DNA of 41,598 bases, taken from Sphingomonadaceae bacterium (GTDB taxonomy: Bacteria > Pseudomonadota > Alphaproteobacteria > Sphingomonadales > Sphingomonadaceae). Made by a program: the position numbers and the translations under genes. Where the stretch lies: the NCBI GenBank assembly GCA_947477055.1, contig CANJSX010000004.1, positions 1 through 41,598 on the forward strand, in the 5' to 3' direction. Positions 38,450 through 41,598 of this stretch are shown piece by piece (the first letter of the stretch is position 1; every line of letters begins with the position of its first letter). Below the pieces are notes generated by a model, which worked only from the letters and a program-made list of their open reading frames with translations, did no database searches and was not told where the DNA came from.

Positions 38450-41315
38450 AAGCCAGGCCGATTTCGGCACGCCCGAAGTCCTGTCAGAGACCCTCGTTAC
38501 GCTGACCATCGATGGCCGCGAGGTCACCGTGCCGCAGGGCACCTCGGTGATGCGCGCTGCGGCGGAAGTGGGCGGGCAGATCCCCAAGCTCTGCGCAACC
38601 GACAGCGTCGAGAGCTTCGGCTCGTGCCGGATGTGCCTGATCGAGGTCGACGGGATGCGCGGCACTCCTGCGAGCTGCACCACCCCGGCCGCGCAGGGCA
38701 TGGTGGTCCACACCCAGACACCGCGACTCGAGAAGATCCGGCGCGGGGTGATGGAACTCTACATCTCCGACCACCCGCTCGATTGCCTGACCTGTTCGGC
38801 CAACAATGATTGCGAGCTGCAGGACACGGCGGCTCAGGTCGGCCTGCGCGATGTGCGCTATGGCTATGAGGGTGACAACCACCTCGGGCTGATGACTGAC
38901 AGCTCCAACCCCTATTTCGATTTCGATCCGTCCAAGTGCATCGCCTGCTCGCGCTGCGTGCGCGCCTGCGACGAGGTGCAGGGCACGTTGGCGCTGACGA
39001 TCTCGGGTCGCGGTTTTGAATCCAAGGTCAGCGCCGGTCAGGCCGGCGACAATTTCCTCGGTTCGGAATGTGTCAGCTGCGGCGCTTGCGTACAGGCCTG
39101 CCCGACCGCGACGCTGCAGGAAAAGGCCGTCAAGGAAATCGGCAAGCCCGAGCGGGCCGTGGTCACTACCTGCGCCTATTGCGGCGTTGGCTGCACCTTC
39201 CGTGCCGAAATGCGCGGCGAGCAGCTGGTGCGCATGGTCCCCTGGAAGGACGGCAAGGCCAATCGCGGCCACTCCTGCGTCAAGGGCCGTTTTGCCTGGG
39301 GCTATGCCAACCATCAGGACCGCGTGACCAAGCCGATGATCCGCGATTCGATCGATGAGCCCTGGCGGATCGTCAGCTGGGAAGAGGCGCTTGGCTATAC
39401 CGCCACCCGACTCCAGGACATCAAGGCCAAGCACGGCGCCCGCGCGCTGGGTGGGATCACCTCGAGCCGCTGCACCAATGAGGAAACCTTCCTCGTCCAG
39501 AAGCTGATCCGTGCGGGCTTCGGCTCGAACAATGTCGACACCTGCGCCCGCGTCTGCCATTCGCCGACCGGTTATGGCCTGTCGAAGACCTTCGGCACCA
39601 GCGCCGGCACGCAGGATTTCGACAGCGTGATGGACAGCGATGTGATGCTGCTGATCGGCGCCAACCCGACCGACGGCCACCCTGTTTTCGCCTCGCGCAT
39701 GAAGCGCCGGCTGCGTCAGGGCGCCAAGCTGATCGTGATCGATCCGCGCCGGATCGATCTCGTCCGTTCGCCCCATATCGAAGCGGCGCATCACCTGCCG
39801 CTGCAGCCCGGCACCAATGTCGCCGTGCTCACCGCCATGGCCCATGTCATCGTTACCGAAGGGCTGGCCGACGAAGCCTTCATTAAGGAACGCTGCGACT
39901 GGGATGAATATCAGGACTGGGCACAGTTCGTCTCCGAGCCGCGTCATTCCCCCGAGACGCTTGAACCGGTTACTCGCGTTCCCGCCGAGGAACTGCGCAA
40001 GGCTGCGCGGCTGTTTGCCACCGGCGGCCCCGGTTGGGATTCAGCCCAGAGAGGCAAGGCAAACTCCGCGATCTATTACGGGCTGGGCGTGACCGAGCAC
40101 AGCCAGGGCAGCTCGACCGTGATGGCGATCGCCAATCTCGCGATGGTCACCGGCAACATCGGCCGGCGCGGCGTCGGCGTGAACCCGCTGCGCGGTCAGA
40201 ACAACGTGCAGGGCGCCTGCGACATGGGCAGCTTCCCGCATGAACTGCCCGGCTATCGCCACATCTCGGGCGAGGCCGTCCGCAAGCAGTTTGAAGCGGA
40301 CTGGGGCGTCGAGCTCGATCCGGAACCCGGCCTGCGCATCCCCAACATGCTCGATGCCGCAGTCGATGGCAGCTTCCGCGCGCTTTACGTGCAGGGCGAG
40401 GACATCCTCCAGTCCGATCCCAACACGCATCACGTGGCCGCCGGGCTCAAGGCGATGGAACTGGTCATTGTCCACGACCTGTTCCTCAACGAGACCGCGA
40501 ATTACGCGCATGTGTTCCTGCCGGGTTCGACCTTCCTCGAGAAGAACGGCACCTTCACCAACGCCGAGCGCCGCATCCAGATGGTCCGCAAGGTGATGGA
40601 ACCGGCCAATGGGCTGGAGGACTGGGAAGTTACCCAGGCGCTGGCCAATGCCATGGGGTTGGGCTGGACCTATACCCACCCCAGCCAGGTGATGGACGAG
40701 ATCGCCCGCCTGACGCCGACCTTCGCCGGGGTCTCCTTCGCGCGGCTCGATGCCGAAGGCTCGCTGCAGTGGCCGGTCAACGACAAGGCGCCCAATGGCT
40801 CGCCGATCATGCACGTTGATGGCTTCGTGCGCGGCAAGGGCAAGTTCATGGTGACGGACTATGTCCCGACCGACGAGAAGACCGGGCCGCGTTTCCCGCT
40901 GCTGCTGACCACGGGGCGCATTCTCAGCCAGTACAACGTCGGCGCGCAGACGCGGCGCACGCCCAACACCGTCTGGCACCCGGAAGACCTGCTCGAAATG
41001 CATCCGACCGATGCCGAAAACCGGGGCCTCAAGGATGGCGACTGGGCGCGGCTCGCCAGCCGCACCGGCGAAACCACCCTGCGCGTGACCGTGACCGATC
41101 GCGTTGCCCCGGGGGTGGTCTACACCACCTTCCACCACCCCGCGACGCAGGCCAATGTCGTCACCACCGAGTTTTCCGACTGGGCGACCAATTGCCCGGA
41201 ATACAAGGTGACCGCAGTGCAGATCGTGCCGTCCAACGGCCCGACCGACTGGCAGGAAGGCTACGCCAGCTGGTCCGAGAAGAGCCGGCGCATCCTGGCC
41301 GAGGCGGCGGAGTAG
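38439..41315 (+). CDS. fdsA: NAD-dependent formate dehydrogenase alpha subunit (Mo/W-bis-MGD, Cys-type)
   Basis: N-terminal 2Fe-2S/4Fe-4S domains (ESFGSCRMCLIEVDG, DHPLDCLTCSANNDCELQ, CIACSRCVRACDEVQG, CVSCGACVQACPT), TTCAYCGVGC, active-site NVDTCARVCHSPTGYGL with Cys rather than Sec, C-terminal NCPEYKVTAVQI. Confidence 0.97.
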   Translation: MGYESQADFGTPEVLSETLVTLTIDGREVTVPQGTSVMRAAAEVGGQIPKLCATDSVESFGSCRMCLIEVDGMRGTPASCTTPAAQGMVVHTQTPRLEKIRRGVMELYISDHPLDCLTCSANNDCELQDTAAQVGLRDVRYGYEGDNHLGLMTDSSNPYFDFDPSKCIACSRCVRACDEVQGTLALTISGRGFESKVSAGQAGDNFLGSECVSCGACVQACPTATLQEKAVKEIGKPERAVVTTCAYCGVGCTFRAEMRGEQLVRMVPWKDGKANRGHSCVKGRFAWGYANHQDRVTKPMIRDSIDEPWRIVSWEEALGYTATRLQDIKAKHGARALGGITSSRCTNEETFLVQKLIRAGFGSNNVDTCARVCHSPTGYGLSKTFGTSAGTQDFDSVMDSDVMLLIGANPTDGHPVFASRMKRRLRQGAKLIVIDPRRIDLVRSPHIEAAHHLPLQPGTNVAVLTAMAHVIVTEGLADEAFIKERCDWDEYQDWAQFVSEPRHSPETLEPVTRVPAEELRKAARLFATGGPGWDSAQRGKANSAIYYGLGVTEHSQGSSTVMAIANLAMVTGNIGRRGVGVNPLRGQNNVQGACDMGSFPHELPGYRHISGEAVRKQFEADWGVELDPEPGLRIPNMLDAAVDGSFRALYVQGEDILQSDPNTHHVAAGLKAMELVIVHDLFLNETANYAHVFLPGSTFLEKNGTFTNAERRIQMVRKVMEPANGLEDWEVTQALANAMGLGWTYTHPSQVMDEIARLTPTFAGVSFARLDAEGSLQWPVNDKAPNGSPIMHVDGFVRGKGKFMVTDYVPTDEKTGPRFPLLLTTGRILSQYNVGAQTRRTPNTVWHPEDLLEMHPTDAENRGLKDGDWARLASRTGETTLRVTVTDRVAPGVVYTTFHHPATQANVVTTEFSDWATNCPEYKVTAVQIVPSNGPTDWQEGYASWSEKSRRILAEAAE

Positions 41316-41318
41316 ATC

Positions 41319-41519
41319 ATGGAAATCGAGCGTCTCAACTACATGGCCAACCAGATCGCCCGGAACTTGGCGATGCAAGGCGAAGCGACCGCAGTTTCGG
41401 CCACTTACCAGCACCTCGCCGATTTCTGGGATCCGCGGATGAAGGCGGCGATCCTGGCGAGCGACCGTGCCGGGCTCGATCCGATCGCGAAGGCGGCGGT
41501 GGAGAAGCTCGCGGCCTGA
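41319..41519 (+). CDS. fdsD: Formate dehydrogenase delta subunit
   Basis: 66 aa; MEIERLNYMANQIARNLAMQGEATAVSATYQHLADFWDPRMKAAIL typical FdsD. Confidence 0.93.
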   Translation: MEIERLNYMANQIARNLAMQGEATAVSATYQHLADFWDPRMKAAILASDRAGLDPIAKAAVEKLAA

Positions 41520-41539
41520 GAGCCGCGCAAAGCAGGGTC

Positions 41540-41598
41540 TCAGGGGTCGGTAAAGTCGGCCAAGCGGCCTTCCATCTGCGCATGCACCGCTTCCATCT
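41540..41598 (-). CDS. C-terminal end of an unidentified CDS continuing beyond the window
   Basis: Open minus frame ...MEAVHAQMEGRLADFTDP* entering from the window edge, convergent with fdsD; too short to identify. Confidence 0.3.
   Translation of the reverse strand, partial: MEAVHAQMEGRLADFTDP

Noticed and set aside
39540-39560. Possible selenocysteine FDH
   Set aside because: Active-site motif NVDTCARVCHSPTG has Cys codons and no in-frame TGA, so this is a Cys-type enzyme.
38484-39947. 487-aa minus-strand ORF antisense to fdsA (likewise 40041-41414)
   Set aside because: Low-complexity antisense translation; the plus strand is unambiguous FdsA with FeS and Mo motifs.

Overview
High-GC alphaproteobacterial chromosome segment, most consistent with Sphingomonadaceae (Novosphingobium/Sphingobium-like gene content). 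It holds about 43 supported protein-coding loci and two tRNAs (Leu-UAG, Cys-GCA). I see no CRISPR array, rRNA, transposase or phage genes. Main blocks: (1) an accessory catabolic locus with a GntR/FCD regulator tail, a secreted triple-SnoaL-like protein, a frameshifted AraC regulator, an Fe-ADH, a succinate-semialdehyde-type ALDH and a BKACE/DUF849 enzyme; (2) a housekeeping stretch: ubiA, rsmE, gshA, paired ABM monooxygenases, an ICMT-like gene interrupted by a stop, bamB, a YfgM-like TPR protein, a GT4 glycosyltransferase, an alpha/beta hydrolase, selO, a decayed astD pseudogene, rarD, clpX, clpP, a PilZ protein, tig, tRNA-Leu and rsmB; (3) a ferC/ferB-like hydroxycinnamate locus with a perfect inverted-repeat operator and a translationally coupled CmcJ/NvfI-like oxidoreductase; (4) a contiguous formaldehyde-to-CO2 island: glutathione-dependent formaldehyde dehydrogenase, three VOC paralogs, S-formylglutathione hydrolase, a LysR regulator, and fdsG-fdsB-mobA-fdsA-fdsD. 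The most notable signals are two near-identical palindromic LysR-type sites flanking the LysR gene (one embedded in its own 3' coding end), mobA embedded by start/stop overlaps in the fds operon, an apparent 11-codon insertion in FdsA, the VOC trio with atypical metal-ligand positions, and three independently disrupted genes (AraC, ICMT-like, astD). All calls come from reading the sequence and family knowledge; no searches were run.
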